Assembly (NCBI GenBank): GCA_025093555.1
Contig: JAIWNF010000060.1
Coordinates: 124,001 to 188,000 of the forward strand
Direction: 5' to 3'
DNA: 64,000 nucleotides
From: Circinella umbellata
Lineage: Eukaryota > Mucoromycota > Mucoromycetes > Mucorales > Lichtheimiaceae
Numbering within the stretch: position 1 is the stretch's first letter; every line of letters starts with the position of its first letter. The position numbers and the translations under genes were made by a program. Shown one piece after another: positions 1 through 13,864 of the stretch. The notes under the pieces are model-generated. The model searched no databases. It saw only the letters and a program-made list of their open reading frames with translations, and had not been told where the DNA came from.

Positions 1-1844
1 TTGAGAACAGTTTTGTGTATATCCCTATCGTCTTAATATAGTGGTCGAAGGTGAAAAAATCAATTGATTTATCTTCTAGGCTCAATACTTTTCGAAAACT
101 CTTGTGTGAAAAAATTCAATTCTACTAATAGATCTTCACTTGGTCGATCAGAGATATTGGCTATCAATTATATATATATTGACTTGGATGGACATAACGA
201 CATCCAGATTCGACTTGAGTAATGATGTTCTGACAAACATGGATGAAGATCTAGATCAGTTTTAAATGTATACGAAAGTGTGAATGATGAGATTTTTGAT
301 TACTGAGTCTTATTTTCGCCAAGGTATGTTGGTTGTTTTTATAGTTTTTTTAAAAAAAGTCGGTGGGGTGTATATACATGATTATTTACGGCCATTTATA
401 TAATTATTCGAACTGGCTTAAGGACCAAGTTATATATGCCGATCATGATTGGGGTTTCTAACTATATACCATTACAATAGGCAATGTCTGTCTCGTCGAG
501 ATATAAAAGGTATTGAGTATTTGAGAAGCTGACATTACAAATCCATTTTTTATGATCTGTACTCGGACGTTATTCAAGATAATTTTTAATATTCAGTTGT
601 TTTTGTTCCTTGTGTATATATATAGATCCAGGGCCCATAATGGAATGGCCTTATCGGGCCTTGGTTTAATTCTATCATCGATTAAACCAATCTTTGATGG
701 AATTTTCCCATGGTATCCCTTATACTATACGAGATGGATAATACTATTTCTTTTCTGACATATTTATTTTTTTGAGTATTTATGTCACATGTGTATGCTT
801 GCTTGTCCTATAGTATTAATAACCATAATAACTTATTTTCTCCAGTTCACTAAACTTCATAACAATTACACAAAATCTGTCATAATGGCCACTATCTTGA
901 TTTTAGTTAACGAAGAACATTAGTTGTAGACAAAAAAAAATCAGCATTCAAAAACAATTGAACAAGGTTTTATTAAGCTAGCAACTGAAAGGGAGATCAT
1001 ATCGAAATTCATGGTGAAAAGATCTATTAGTGATCCTGTAGTATTATAGAATGCATTAGTACAAGGTAGGTACTTATATACACATATTTAGATTATGTTA
1101 TTTATATGTATACATAAAAATTGAATTATGATTTTATTTTACAGGAACATTTATATTATGTCGTAGTATATAATAATTGACTTTTGTTAAAATGGAGCAA
1201 ATAATCATTATCATCAAGCATAAATACATTATATGTGTGTTTGGACTACTAGGTTGTATGTGCGTGTAACATGGTTACTCAGAAAGATATAAATACCATT
1301 TCTAGTATAATTTATATATTTCTTATTCAAACGAAGATTCACATAAGAATAATAATAATAATTTTTTTTTTCACGAATTCATATAGCCCTTCAAAAAAAA
1401 AAAAAGAAACAAAGAGGTATATATCCTTTTCTTCAATTTCAAATAAAAGAAAGGATTATTTTGATTGCATTTTGCTATGGTGCAAAAATTATGCTCGGAG
1501 TTACATTAAAAATATGCCCAAAAAGAAAGTTATTCACAGAAACACGGTCATCTATCCATATAATCCCAAATTACCTTACACCCAACCCAAAAAAAAAAAA
1601 ACACAACCTCTCATTTCCCAAACTGTAAGTTTTAATCTAATTTAAAAAGGATAAAAAGAAAAGAAAAAAAGAAAAAAAGAAAGAAAGAAATAGAAAGAGA
1701 GAAAGAGAGAGAAAGAGAGGAAATAAATATAAAATATAGAATCAAAAAAACTAGATGTTGAAATCTATCTTTTTTTGAAAGCTAATTTATTTATTTTTTT
1801 ATTTTTCAAATAGATCTCAAAAAAAAATAAATATAAATATTATT
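1..1844. other. Intergenic region, no supported gene
   Basis: No convincing coding region is visible. Short open frames at 552-758 and 1271-1645 are low-complexity and lack recognisable motifs. A small imperfect hairpin occurs near 629-660 (GGCCCATAA paired with TTATCGGGCC). From about 1640 to 1740 there is a purine-rich A/G microsatellite tract just upstream of the PIN1-like gene, which may be its leader or promoter region; I see no clear promoter element. Confidence 0.5.
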
Positions 1845-2473
1845 ATGGTAATATTCTTTAAAATAAAAAGAAGGAAATGATCGTTTGATGATCTAAAATA
1901 ATTGTTTACTGAAAAAAATAAAAATAAAATGAATGGTTTATATAGGAGTTACCAGCCAATTGGGTTATTCGTCATTCAAGAACTTATAACAAGGATTATT
2001 ATTTTAATACAGTAACCAAGGAAAGTCAATGGGATGCACCTGTTGCTAATGACACTGAAAGAGTACGTGTCAGTCATTTGCTTGTAAAGCATGCTGGATC
2101 CAGACGACCATCTTCATGGCGTGAGGTAAATATATAATAATAGGGGATAATAATAAATAATAATAAAAAGAGAATCTCCAACTAACTAAAAGTAACTATA
2201 ATATAGGAAAATATCACAAGATCAAAAGATGAAGCATTTGATATCTTAAAAGAATATCAAAGAAAAATTGAACAAGGTGAAGAAACATTATCTGCATTAG
2301 CAACTAATTTTTCTGATTGTTCAAGTGCAAAAAGAGGAGGGGATTTAGGTCATTTTGAACGTGGTCAAATGCAAAAACCTTTTGAGGATGCTGCTTTTGC
2401 TCTTCAAGTAGGTGAATTGAGTAAACCCGTATGGACTGACAGTGGTGTTCATTTAATTCTTAGAACCGCCTAA
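1845..2473 (+). CDS. PIN1: PIN1/ESS1-type peptidyl-prolyl cis-trans isomerase (WW + rotamase)
   Basis: A parvulin-type prolyl isomerase. The family acts on phospho-Ser/Thr-Pro bonds in the nucleus, for example in the RNA polymerase II C-terminal domain. Exon 2 (1946-2125) encodes the WW domain (LPANW... YYFN... SQWDAP) and the start of the catalytic domain with HLLVKH and SRRPSSWR, the basic phosphate-binding loop. Exon 3 (2207-2473) holds [13 protein letters not shown] with the catalytic-type Cys, QMQKPFE and the closing [11 protein letters not shown]. The intron at 2126-2206 is GTAAAT...ATATAG. The family start is Met-x-Leu-Pro; the only fitting start I find is an ATG at 1845-1847 followed directly by GTAATA, with acceptor TATAG at 1945. 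Exon 1 would then be the start codon alone, giving 149 residues (human Pin1 has 163). The body of the gene is secure; exon 1 is an inference, and a longer first exon is possible. Confidence 0.9.
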
Positions 2474-4071
2474 ACACTTTTCTAATTAATTATCCTCCCT
2501 CCTCCTCCTCCTCTCTCTCTCTCTCTCTCTCTCTCTTATCTTTCTATGATATCAACTCTTTTTTTTTTCCTCAATCACATCTTTCATAAACAATATTACG
2601 TACATCTTTGAAACAACTTTTTTTTGTTTTTTTTTATTCCCTCTTCTTTCTTCCCCTCCCTAAAAAAAAAACCTTTTTTTCCATCATTTTTTTTTTCTTA
2701 TAAACTATTATTGTTTTTTTGTTTTTGTTTTTTTGTTTACTATTTTATTCAATGAACTCCGTTTTTTTTTTATGTGTAAAAAATATGAGTTATATATACA
2801 TTTAAAGTGGGGTGGTGACTATAATTATTATTAATAATTGAACCAGGATAACATAAAGTTATCGGGGGGGGGATTGAGTCTTTTTGTAGTAGAATCAAGG
2901 AGAAGTATAAGAGAGGTTTTATGTAGTGCAAAATAAAATAATAAAAGAAGGGGGAGGGTAAAGAATTGGGTTGGATAAAAAGTGAGTGTAAGTGGCGCAT
3001 TTTAGTTTTTTGGGGGCTGTCAAACTTATCATTTTTATAAGATCAATTTCAATTTCACCAAGAGAGACGGGGGGGCGATGAAAAACGGAATCGGTGCCGA
3101 TTCGTTGCTTTTAATTATATAGTTTGATTAGTAGTAAGGAGATCACATATGAAGACTATTTAGATATTATATGTGATGTGTTACTATTATTTTATCATAC
3201 GGTTTTCTCTCTCTCTCTCTCTCAAAAATAATTATGTTTGTTTATTAAAATAAAAGGGAGATTTATTATAAGATTTCTTATTTTTTTTTTTGCTCAGCCC
3301 TTTTTTTTTTTTTTATTGGCTTGACAAGCGATCCTTTTTAGTAAAACTTGTTATTTTGTGATCGTGAGAAATAATGTCATCATCTGATGAAAAAAAAAAT
3401 GAGTGTGTAATTATATGTCATATAATATATTAAACAAAAGTTGGAAAAAGAAAAAAAAACAGTTTGTACAAAGATATTGATATATAGAATAAAAAAAACA
3501 AAACAAAACAAATGATGGATGGGGTAATAAGATGGTCCGAAAAATGATAATTAATAATAAGAACGAAAGAAAAAACTATGTGCAATAAAAAAGTAATAGA
3601 AAATGATCAAGTAGAGTAGGAAGAAAAAAAGAATATATAAACTTGTTATCCCACAGAACAAGAAAGGAAAAAAAAACATATAAACATAGATTATTAAAAT
3701 AAAAACGAGTTTACGGGTGTTAAAAAAGAAAATAAAGATGGGTATATATAAAAGATGAGGGGAGTTAAAGAAGAGTAGGAGACGGAAAGGAGTAGAAGAA
3801 AACAAGTTATTTACATAAGTTTTTTTTTTTTTTTTTTTTTTTTTTGGTGTACAACAAAATGGCATAGAGAAATTTTCGTATAGAATTGGAAGAAGAAAAC
3901 ACAAAAAGGTGAAGTAACGAAAGCTTTTTTTTGGGGGGGGGTATGATGGTATGATAGATGGATTGATGTAAATGAAATGGTTTGGAGAAAAGAGAAACAG
4001 AAAAAAAAAATAGAGAATGTAAATGGGGGGTGGGGGTGGGGAGAGAGGCTAGCAAATAAATAAGGTGTCAT
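2474..4071. other. Intergenic region between convergent genes
   Basis: The 3' flanks of the PIN1-like gene (+) and the bHLH gene (-) meet here. Content: a (CT)n tract at about 2505-2535, another at about 3208-3222, and many T- or A-homopolymers. Short open frames on the minus strand (2770-3000, 3551-4071) are translations of these tracts and have no domain signal. I see no gene. Confidence 0.6.
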
Positions 4072-5532
4072 TTACTGTTGTTGCCTTGATACATTATTAT
4101 CCATCTTTATATAATGATAATTAGGCATCATTTGTTGTTGTTGCATACATTGTGAGTGTTGATGTTGTTGAGGACGAGAAGGATGTTGTAATTGTTGTTG
4201 ATGTTGAGCAGCTATAATAATAATAATAATAAATGTGAGTAAGGGTAAGTTTGAAATGGTCACTCAATTTAAAGGATATTTACCTTTTGTCATGACGACA
4301 TAATCAGCAGAACTCATCATCATTGGCATAGTAGCAGGAGTAGCAGTAGTAGGAGCACTAGGTTGTTGTTGTTGTTGTTGTAAGGATTGGGGTGGATAAT
4401 AATGTTGATGATGTTGTTCAGGTGTTGGATTATTCCAATAACCATTTGTTGAATCAAAATCATCACTGTCATCATCACTTCGATCTTCATATAAAGATTG
4501 TTGAGAAGAAGAACCCAAAGGTGAACATGGATCGGTAGAATAGACTTCCCATGGACCAGAAGAATGTTGAACAGGAGGAGAAATAGATGGATGAGATACA
4601 CAAGTAGTAGAATTACTACTTGTTATCATATCATAATCTTGAAGATGGGTTGATGACATGGTAGGTGTCGGAGTGGAGGAAGCGATGGATCCAGGGTAAC
4701 TACTGTGATAATTGATTTGTTCATCTTCAGAAGAAACAGAAGAAGTCATACTATTACGACCTGCTAAATCACGCTTTTTTCGATGAAGATCGCGATGCAT
4801 ACGTCGATTTTCACGTAATAAATGACGAATTTGATGTTTATAGCGTTCTTCTTTTAGTATTGTACCTCTTACTACAGAATAAATTATTACATAATTAATC
4901 ACAAAAAAAAAAGATTATGATGATTATCTCTATTAAATAAAGAAATAAACTTACCATATTCCAATGTACGTTCAATAATAGTACCTTTGGATGGTCTACG
5001 ATCATTTTGTAAGTTAGGTAAAGCATGAGCTAATTGTTGAAATTTAGAATTCAAACTTTCACGTCGTTGACGTTCAATTGCGTTATGCTCCGCACGTCTT
5101 TCTGCCTTGGATTGAGTTCTATTATTAAAATTATTTTTTTTTTTTCATTTAGAGTTTATTTACTTGGATTGTATATATATATGTTTGTGGGAAACTTACT
5201 TTTTACCAGTAGGTGAAGATGATTCTTGTGAATGTTCTTGTTGATGTTCTTGTTGTTGTGCCATTACTATAGAAACGATAAGATATATTTATAAAAAGAG
5301 AGAAAGAGAGAGAGAGAGAAAGAGAGAGACGAGTTAATTTTTATTTGTGATATTTGGGATGACATGGACAACAAGAAAATTTTACCTGATTGAAATACAG
5401 CAGCATGTTGCATATTGAGTTGATGAAGATGCTGTTGTTGTGGATGAGAAGTAGGTACACCTGATGAAAATTGTGGAAAAGTTGGATAAGCAACTTGTTG
5501 ATTTATTGATTGCTGTTGAGAAGTATTACTAC

Positions 5533-5572
<40 letters not shown>

Positions 5573-5707
5573 TGTATTATTATTATTATTTGTTGTTGTT
5601 GTTGTTGTAAATCCAGTATTTTGGAATACACTAGGATCAAATCCTGCTGCCATAGCTGCAGCATAAGTTTGTGAAAACAATGATTGATTTTGATTATTTG
5701 GATCCAT
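4072..5707 (-). CDS. bHLH transcription factor, five exons
   Basis: A nuclear basic helix-loop-helix DNA-binding protein. Model: exons 5707-5386, 5266-5200, 5118-4955, 4871-4284 and 4211-4072; all splice sites are GT-AG, phases agree and the product is 426 residues. Residues 1-107 are Asn/Gln/Thr-rich with a long poly-Asn run. Residues about 131-215 form the bHLH: basic region ERRAEHNAIERQRR with the His-Glu-Arg pattern of E-box (CACGTG-type) binders, helix 1 LNSKFQQLAHALPNL, loop QNDRRPSKG, helix 2 TIIERTLEYVRG, then a Lys/Arg-rich helical extension (YKHQIRHLLRENRRM) that may extend dimerisation. The C-terminal half is Ser/Pro/Gln-rich with an acidic patch (DDDSDDFDS), like an activation region. 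The start is the first in-frame ATG (MDPNNQNQSLF). The target genes and subfamily are not decidable here. Confidence 0.85.
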
Positions 5708-8700
5708 GCAAGAATAATAATAATAACAAAAGTTGTTGTTGTTGTTGTTGTTGTTGTTGTGAGTGTGTAAAAAATAAAAAAAAGAGTTGAAAAGTAGAAA
5801 AGAAATAAAAAAAAACTTTGAAGGAAAGGGGAGGGGATTATATATTGCAAATCTGAGAAATAAAAAAAAAAAAAAGCACAGGACACACAAAAAGTTCTTG
5901 AGTAGGTCATGGGTCATTTTGTGTAGCCTTCTACCTTTCAAAAAAAGTGGTTGCCCGTCTCATTTTGGGGGCACCGTGTTTTTTTTATTACACGGAAAAA
6001 GTGAAAAAAGCAACTTTAAGTTGTTTCTGTCTTATTAACCCTTTCTCTCCCCCCCCTCTTTTTTTTTCCACCTTCCAAATAAAACATATTATATATATAT
6101 ATATACCCAACAGAGAGAGACACTATTTTTTACTCTACTCACTACGTAAATAATACACACACAAAAAAAAAAAAATATGATTAAAAGAGTCTGGAACTTT
6201 TTTAAAAAAGAGATTTGTTTCTTACTTTTCTTTTTCTTTTCTTTGCTTTGCATTTTACCATAATAATAACAAATTTCAACCCCAAACCTGTTTTACCTTA
6301 TATATAATTATATTAATGACAAAGAAGAAGATAGATATCATTAAAGAGAGAGAGTGAGAGAGAAAAAAAAATAAAGTTTATGAACAAAAAAGACATTTGA
6401 GGATGTATTCCGATAAAAGAAGAACGATTGGTTCAAACGGAAATACCCTTCTATTGCCCATTCCATAACAAATGACGCCGAATGATCCTTTCTTCTATCA
6501 TCATCTATTATATATATATAATATTCCATTTTTAAACAACAAATCTCAACTCATCACCATTCTATCCGGTATCGGCATAACCATATCGGGAGTTTCCGAG
6601 TGGAGTTTCCTTTTTATCTTTTTTTTTTTTTGTGTCATGATCGTACACTGAAAAACGAACAGACTTTTCTTAAAAGTATTAAGAAAAGTTTAAATTTGAT
6701 GCAATTTTATCATTCACACTCCTAACCCGCCCCCCCCCCTCTCTCCCCTTTCTTTCTATCTAATTATCTTTATAATATAAATCATTGAACAGTAAAAAAA
6801 TGCAAGTTAAAAAAAAAGTGGGGGAAAGGAAACTTGTCTTCCCACCCAATTCATAAAATAAATGACGATGATACTATAATGGAATGATCAAAAATGAGTG
6901 ATGAGTTTTCAATGGAAATAATAAACAAACAATAATGGTCAAACTTGCATAAGAACATGTCATCATCTGATAACATTTGGCCCATTTTTTCACTCTTTAT
7001 AATATATATATGTGCCACTTTATTATTAACAACAGTTTTCTTATTGCGGCACATAACATATCGGAACACCCGAATGGAAAAAAAAAAGTGAGAAGAGAGG
7101 TATTTCTTTTTTCTTACCGATTTCGGGTTAACTGTTTTGTTTTGTTATGATATTTATTTTATCTGCGTTATTTTATACACATAAAACTGCATGTAATTTC
7201 ATTTCTTAACACTAAGTTTAATCCTCTTTCTCTCTCACTTTCTTTTTCCTTCCCCTCCGGCGAAACAAAGTTTAAATAAAAAGACATCATTTTTTTTTGT
7301 AAAGAAAGTATCACAAGTTGGGTCGATCTTTTTAAGTTTAAAGGAAAAACCTTTATAGACATACCCATGACCTTGTCTCCAAAGTCTTAATATATAAAAA
7401 GGGTACATGTAAAAAAAAAAAAAAAAAATGGGTCGAGAATCCCGACGTTCATCCGATGACCGTGTGTAACTAAAGCCCCATTAAAAGTTAAAATGGGGGA
7501 TGTGAGAGATTTTTTTGTTTTCGGATTCATCATGTAAAGATGGTGAAAGAAAAAGATCCCAGGAATTTATGTGTTACAATGAAAACTTAAAAAAAAGAGG
7601 CGATCTCTAAACTCTTTTCCTCCTCCCCCCCCTCTTTTAAATGATCTCCCCCAATCATGTAGTCGTTACGTTACTTTTTTATACTATTCGGATGTGTGAA
7701 AAAAAAGAAATGTTAATTGAGAATCATTTACTACCATTACTATTACTACCATTACTATCATTATTATTATTATTATTATTATGCATTAGTAAAAACAAGT
7801 TAGACTGTTTTTTAATTGTTGATACAACAGAAAAACTAATTCCCCAAATTTCTAAAAGGGATTTTATAAATAAGCCATGATAACAAAAAATAATAACAAA
7901 ATAACTCGATATAGACAGTGTATCAATTTTTGCTCAGCAAAATAATAAATATTATTCTTATTATTATTTATTGGAAAAATTACAAGTACGCTTATAACTA
8001 TGGGACCAAAAGAAAAGAAAGGGATCCAAGTGTCACAACGACGAGGGTGTTGTCTACTTTACTCTAGTGATTAAAAATATTTTAAGCATGGTCAGACTTT
8101 ATCATGCAATTGTGTTGTACGTAGAATCGTGAACCCTTTTTCCTTTATATATAATATATTGTTAGGAGTTCTTTTAAATACCACGTACTACAAATAATTG
8201 AATCTATGCTATTCAATTGATTTAAAGAAACTAAATGCTCACTCACACACACACACAAATAAAGTACTTTATAGATTTATGGTTTTTTTTTGGAAAAGAA
8301 ATTAAGGGGAACGGATGTTTTATGTGATACAATATAATTTTCGGTTCCGAGTGACCCGATAGAATCAGTTTACTCCTCCCCCCACCCTATATGACCCTAT
8401 ATGATTTCAATCCCAATCTTTACGATAAGAAATAAAAAAAAAACCAGTAAAAAGAGTGGTTACTATAAGATTTCATTAGAGTAAAAAGGTTGTTTATATA
8501 AATAGGTGTAGAAAAAAATAAAATCCCCTACTTCTTTTTACAGTCAATCCATACTTTCGGAATAAGGGAACAATACGTAATAAATGAAAAAGGGGGTGCC
8601 AGCATAATAATACCCTAAGGAACAATGGTTATAACGTATTCATACGTACAGTCGTAATAAAATAGTAGATTAATATTATTATATGAAATCACCGTGCACT

Positions 8701-10950
8701 TTCCTTGTTCATCTTTCTTCCTGCTTTCTCTCTCTCTCTCTTTCTCTCTTTAAGATTAAATAATAATAAACAAAAGTATAATTATTATTACGTATAAAGG
8801 ATATCTAAATATACATAACTACCCCCTTGATTCCTTCCCCCTCTTTTTTTTTTCTCTTATAATAATTCTTTAACTATAAAAGACCCCCATGGCCTTTTCA
8901 TGTAACACCTCTTTAGTTCTTAACAACATGTGAATATTCTCTTTTATTTTGTGATCTGTACATGGATGATGCATTGAACCCGTGGTTTAAAGAATATAAT
9001 GCTGTGTTCAATAAATTTTTTTTTTTTTTTTTTTTGTAGTCTGTGCCATTTAAAAAAAAAAAAACGTTTATAAATTTCCTTTTCAATGAGGACTCCGTTA
9101 ATAGACTTTCAAAGGAAAATAATTTACGACGTACCCATGACCCAATTGTGAATTCCCAAAAAAAAGTCTGGTGTAACCTCTATTAACTTAAAACCAAATA
9201 AATGAAAACCGTGAGATCCACAAATCCAATAAAATAAAATAAAATGAACCTCTGTCTTTTGGATCTCTTTTTCCAAAAGAAAAAGGGTTTTGTTTCTATT
9301 TATAAAATTATTTTTAGCCAAAAAAAAAGACTGCAGTGTAACTTTTCAAACAAAAAAAGAAAGGGATCATTAGAAGTTTATAATGTATTTATCTTCTTCT
9401 GAGAAGTATACTTGGCTTTCATAATATAAATGTAGAAATATATGGGTTGAAATGATTTAACACATCCATCATCTGACGGATTTCATGTTTGGTATTAACG
9501 TTATATATATATATATATAATACAAATAATTATGCAATGTCACTGTTATTACTAGCTTCAAAATTGGATCTCAAAAGTTCTCTCCTCAGCAAATAATAAT
9601 AAATAATGATGTTTCTTTTGCAGGTATCTAAAAAAACCTTCTTTTTCTCTTTTAATAATCCGCTATATAAAAGTCAAGTAAAAAAAAACATGCATAAAAA
9701 TCACTAAATGGAGTTCATGCTCATTTGTTTCCCTCTCCCCCCCCCCAAAGAAAACAAGTTGGCGTTTTTGTAGTTTCGGACAACTTCTCTACATCCCCCC
9801 CCACCAAAGATAGCTCACCTTTTTTTTTCTTTCTATATTCAATTTTATATCCTACTTTCCTCACAATAATAATAGACAAACTGAATTTAAAAATGGTTCA
9901 TGTTGTGACATAAAGGTTATTCATTTTACATTATAACCATTTACTATTTTTTTTCCCGCATTCCTAATAATAATATTGAAGGAATGTTATTTGACATGAT
10001 AATATTCCTAATTCGAGAATTTTAGCATGCAGCAAAACTTATGCAGGACATAGATAATATACGCACACACAATAGATTTTATTACGTATATACGTTATAA
10101 AATCTCCTTAAAAGATAAATTAAGATTAGACAGATATCATTTTACGTATCTTTGGGGGGGCGTATATATATATAACATTCCTCTCTCTCTCATTAAACTA
10201 GCGTAATGACTCCAGGGCCCCACCAAAATAACAAAAACAAAATTACGAAATGAAAAAATTTGCTTTTTATTTATTATATTTTTAAAATTATTATGTAAAA
10301 AAATAAAAAAAAAAAAAAATGATCACGTACAAGGGAAAAAAGAACAGATTTAATTTAATTTTTTTTTTTTTTTTTTGAGGAAAAATGAACATAAAAAAAA
10401 AATATGAAAAAGAAGAAGAAGAAAAAAGGGGAGAGAGGGAAATAGAGAGAGAGAAATTAAGACTATGTACAAGTCCTTAAGAATAAAAAAAAAATACGCA
10501 TGCAAAGGGTAAAAAAAGAAAAAAAGAAAAAGAATATGCAAAAAATGAACTGCTTGCAGTTTAAATTTATAACAAAAAGATTTTCTGAAAAGAGAAAAAA
10601 AGTAAGAAGAAAAAAAAGGTTTGCCTTAGAATGAATAATAATAATAATAATATAATGAAAAAGAAAAAAAAGCTTAGGGGTGTTGAGTGTATAGGATGAA
10701 TTTAATGTGGGTTAAAAAAAAAAGAGATTTCGTTTTTTTGGTGAATGAGAAAAAAAAATATATGTAAAAAGACGGGAAGAGAGAAAAATAAAAGTAAAAA
10801 ACAAGTAATAATAATGTTGAACGGGAAAAAGATGCACAAGTTTTAAAAGAAAAAAAAAAGAGGAAAGAAAAGGTTAAATGGTTTGGAAATGTAATGTCAA
10901 ATGTTTTTTAAAAAAAGGGGGAGTAAATCGTAAAAGAAATAATAAAATCA
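5708..10950. other. Long intergenic region, simple repeats only
   Basis: About 5.2 kb between the start of the bHLH gene and the end of the C2H2 gene. It holds the presumed bHLH promoter and leader (5710-6550, with A-tracts and a (TA)n tract near 6092) and a 3' A-rich region before the C2H2 stop codon. Open frames here (for example 6341-6529, 6851-7069, 7641-7880, 9124-9321) are short and low-complexity with no domain. I see no RNA gene. Confidence 0.5.
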
Positions 10951-12258
10951 TTACAAAAAGTTTTGCATATAGTTGCCGAAAGTTGAATTGGTATTGTGTA
11001 AAGGTGAAGAAGTAGTAGATGAGTTGGATGATGAGGGAGAAGAAAAAGATGTGGATTTGGTGGTGGTAGTAGCAGTAATAGCATTATTGTTCTTGGAACC
11101 ATTCGATGAAGAAGCAGTATTTTTATCCTTATTCGTATGACGATGAATACGAATATGTTGATTCAAATTATCGGATCGTGAAAAACGTTTTGAACAAGAA
11201 TGATATGGACATTCAAATGGTTTTTCCAATGTGTGAATGGAACGAATATGACGTTTCAAATGTTCAGATCGTTTAAATACTTTACCACAATCATCATGAC
11301 GACAAGTAAACATTTTTTGACCTGCAGCTCCAGGATTACTAGATACACGACGACCTCTAGATCGAGTTTGCTTTGTTTTACCACTCTTGGTCTTCTTATT
11401 ATTAGTAGTAGTAGTAGTAGCTGTTGTCGTAGTAACCGTTTTTGTTTTTTGTTGTTGCTGAGGTTGTTGTTGTTGCTGTTGGTTACCATAGTCACTGGTA
11501 CATGATGATAAAGAAGAGGAAGAAGAAGCACGTTCACGGAATGGTGTGTCATCCATCATAGGCATTACTGCAGTGGGAGCTGCCGTCAAGGCAGTTGCAT
11601 CCATCATATAATTACTAGGTGAAAGAGGATGATTATAATCAAACATATGGGTAGTCGTTGCCAAAGTAGTTGAAGGAACACAATAATTATTAAGATCTTG
11701 ATTTGAATGGGTCATCAAAAGGGATCTTGGGGGCATGCCCCCGCCATTCAAATCCATTGTAGTAGGTGTAGAAGAAAACCAAGAAACAGCAGCAGCAGCA
11801 GCAGCGGCAGCAACCGAATCATTATTCGTATGTGTATTAGTGTTGGTATAATACGAAGGTATCGATGATGTCGTTGGTACAATAGGTTGTTGTTGTTGAA
11901 TACAAGCTGGATCAATTAATGAATAATGTTGTTGTTTCTCTTGTTCCAATGGATGGGGTTGATGTTGTTGTTGTTGTCGCCAATGAACAAAGTCTTCATA
12001 GTCATTACTTGGAGAAGGCGTTTGTTGTTCAGTATCGGATAAACTAGCTTCACTTTGATTGGATAAAAGTTCGGCGTAACTGAAACGGCGCATGTAATCA
12101 TAACTATCTTGTGGTTGAGGATACAAACAGGCACCAGTGCCGAAATTGAGTGTATTTGTTGTATTAGGTAAACCGCAATCGCCAGCGTTGGCGGCTACTG
12201 CAGCAGCATGATCGAATTGTTGAGAAGCAACACGAATTTGAGATGATGGTGAATACAT
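10951..12258 (-). CDS. C2H2 zinc-finger transcription factor, Msn2/4-like
   Basis: A single-exon, 435-residue regulator. Two adjacent C2H2 fingers lie at about residues 317-373: finger 1 starts [12 protein letters not shown] and carries RSEHLKRH, and finger 2 starts [12 protein letters not shown] and carries RSDNLNQH. These helices match the yeast Msn2/Msn4 pair, which recognises AGGGG-type stress elements, so a similar site is likely (family knowledge, not shown here). A basic stretch (about 288-304, ending TRSRGRR) is a probable nuclear localisation signal. The N-terminal 280 residues are low-complexity (poly-Gln, poly-Ala, poly-Thr, Ser) and resemble a disordered activation region; the C-tail is Ser/Thr/Asn-rich. 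The start is the first ATG after a stop-rich AT leader. The pathway is not decidable from sequence alone. Confidence 0.88.
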   Translation of the reverse strand: MYSPSSQIRVASQQFDHAAAVAANAGDCGLPNTTNTLNFGTGACLYPQPQDSYDYMRRFSYAELLSNQSEASLSDTEQQTPSPSNDYEDFVHWRQQQQHQPHPLEQEKQQHYSLIDPACIQQQQPIVPTTSSIPSYYTNTNTHTNNDSVAAAAAAAAVSWFSSTPTTMDLNGGGMPPRSLLMTHSNQDLNNYCVPSTTLATTTHMFDYNHPLSPSNYMMDATALTAAPTAVMPMMDDTPFRERASSSSSLSSCTSDYGNQQQQQQPQQQQKTKTVTTTTATTTTTNNKKTKSGKTKQTRSRGRRVSSNPGAAGQKMFTCRHDDCGKVFKRSEHLKRHIRSIHTLEKPFECPYHSCSKRFSRSDNLNQHIRIHRHTNKDKNTASSSNGSKNNNAITATTTTKSTSFSSPSSSNSSTTSSPLHNTNSTFGNYMQNFL

Positions 12259-13493
12259 TCTTATGTTGAAACGTATAGAAAAGGTGATGGACTGCTGTAT
12301 ATATATAAAAGGTATAAGTCGTTTCTTTTTTTTTTTTCAATCAAAAAAAAAAAAGAGAGAATAAAAGAGTAATGATTTTTGTGTAGTGTGGTGGTTTTTT
12401 TTTATAAATCTATTGTATATATATATATATATCAAATCGATCAAAAGAAAATTGATGAATGAAATCATTGATTAATAAATTGATTTGTTCGTGTCCCCAT
12501 GATTATATATATAGCAATAAACAAATGATAATATTTACCCGTTGGGATGATGATATATACTAATGAAGTTGTGTGTGATAATAATAATAATATTGTAAGG
12601 CAGAATCAGGTTCTACACAAGGTTAATATTATATAATATATATATATATATATTTGTTTGTTCTTTGTTGAATGAAAAGATAACAAAATAAAAAAAAAAA
12701 AGAAGAAGGAAGAAGATTAACTTTTTTTATATAAAAATATAAAAAAATTAGGCAAAGAAAGAGTTAAGGATTGTAAATCGAGAACGAAACGGTATTATGA
12801 AATGAGATTTCCTATCTTTGTCAAAAAGAAAGGGGAAAGTAATAAATGAAAGTAAATCAGAATAAGGGATGAACGGATGTGTGTGTATGTTGCTCGAGTT
12901 CAGAAAGGAAGGAGAGAACGAAAATATAATAATAATAATAAAAAAAAAAGGGTATTATTATTATTATTATTATTACGGATTATAGGATTATAATAGAATG
13001 AATGAACGAGATTTGTGAGTTATAACTCTCGGCGAAATAAAAAGAAAGGATTTTTGTAAAGAACAAAAAGGTAAGAGAAATAAAGAAAAAAAAAAGGGTA
13101 TCGAATTATCTTTAGCTTTTATAAAAGTTATTTTGTTGATATGCAATCGATTGATTATATATTTTTAGTGCCTTGCATATCACATACAACAACAACAACA
13201 ACAACAAAAGATCATTTCATCCTTCATTGCTGGCCAAGTAAAAAAAAAAAAAAAATCTAGGTTCCGACAAAAATAAATTATACTTACTTTGACTCACATA
13301 TACTTCAAATTTTGTTAATTGAAATCAATTTTTTTACATACATTTTGGATTATTATTTGGGGTTAAATCACTTTTTTAAGAAAATTATTTCTAGTCCAAA
13401 TATAATACGATGAACGAGAGTTCACGGGGGGTGTGGGTTTTACTACCTCACTTTCCTTTTAAAGTATCTATAAAACCGGTTTTTTTCCCCATC

Positions 13494-13528
<35 letters not shown>

Positions 13529-13828
13529 GCTATTGGATGTGTTATACACACACACACCTCTCTCTCACAGCCTCGTTCTTTTGCATGCATCTATTTCCTT
13601 TACAATGATATATTACTTAATAACTTTATTTTATAAAATATCAAATGCAATATAATAAGAAAATAAAAGAATTATATTATACTTGTTTATCTACATACGT
13701 ATCACTTTTTTTTTTATTTAATAATAAAAGAATTTGTATCTATAGATAGATAGATATATATGTACGTAATATAATCTTATATACGCCTTGATCGTCAGTT
13801 TTTTTTTTTCATCATAGTAATAATAATA

Positions 13829-13864
<36 letters not shown>

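Noticed and set aside
552..1645. Open frames at 552-758 and 1271-1645
   Set aside because: Low-complexity, Ile/Phe/Lys-rich translations of AT tracts with no domain or splice partner.
3551..4071. Three overlapping minus-strand frames downstream of the bHLH gene
   Set aside because: They translate T/A homopolymers and (CT)n-like tracts; they lie in the 3' flank of a real gene.
5503..5910. Alternate-frame ORF over the bHLH N-terminus and an upstream Met at 5941
   Set aside because: Shadow of the poly-Asn exon; the upstream extension is homopolymer sequence with no family support.
11200..11552. Overlapping frames over the C2H2 gene
   Set aside because: Antisense or frame-shifted shadows of the zinc-finger exon.
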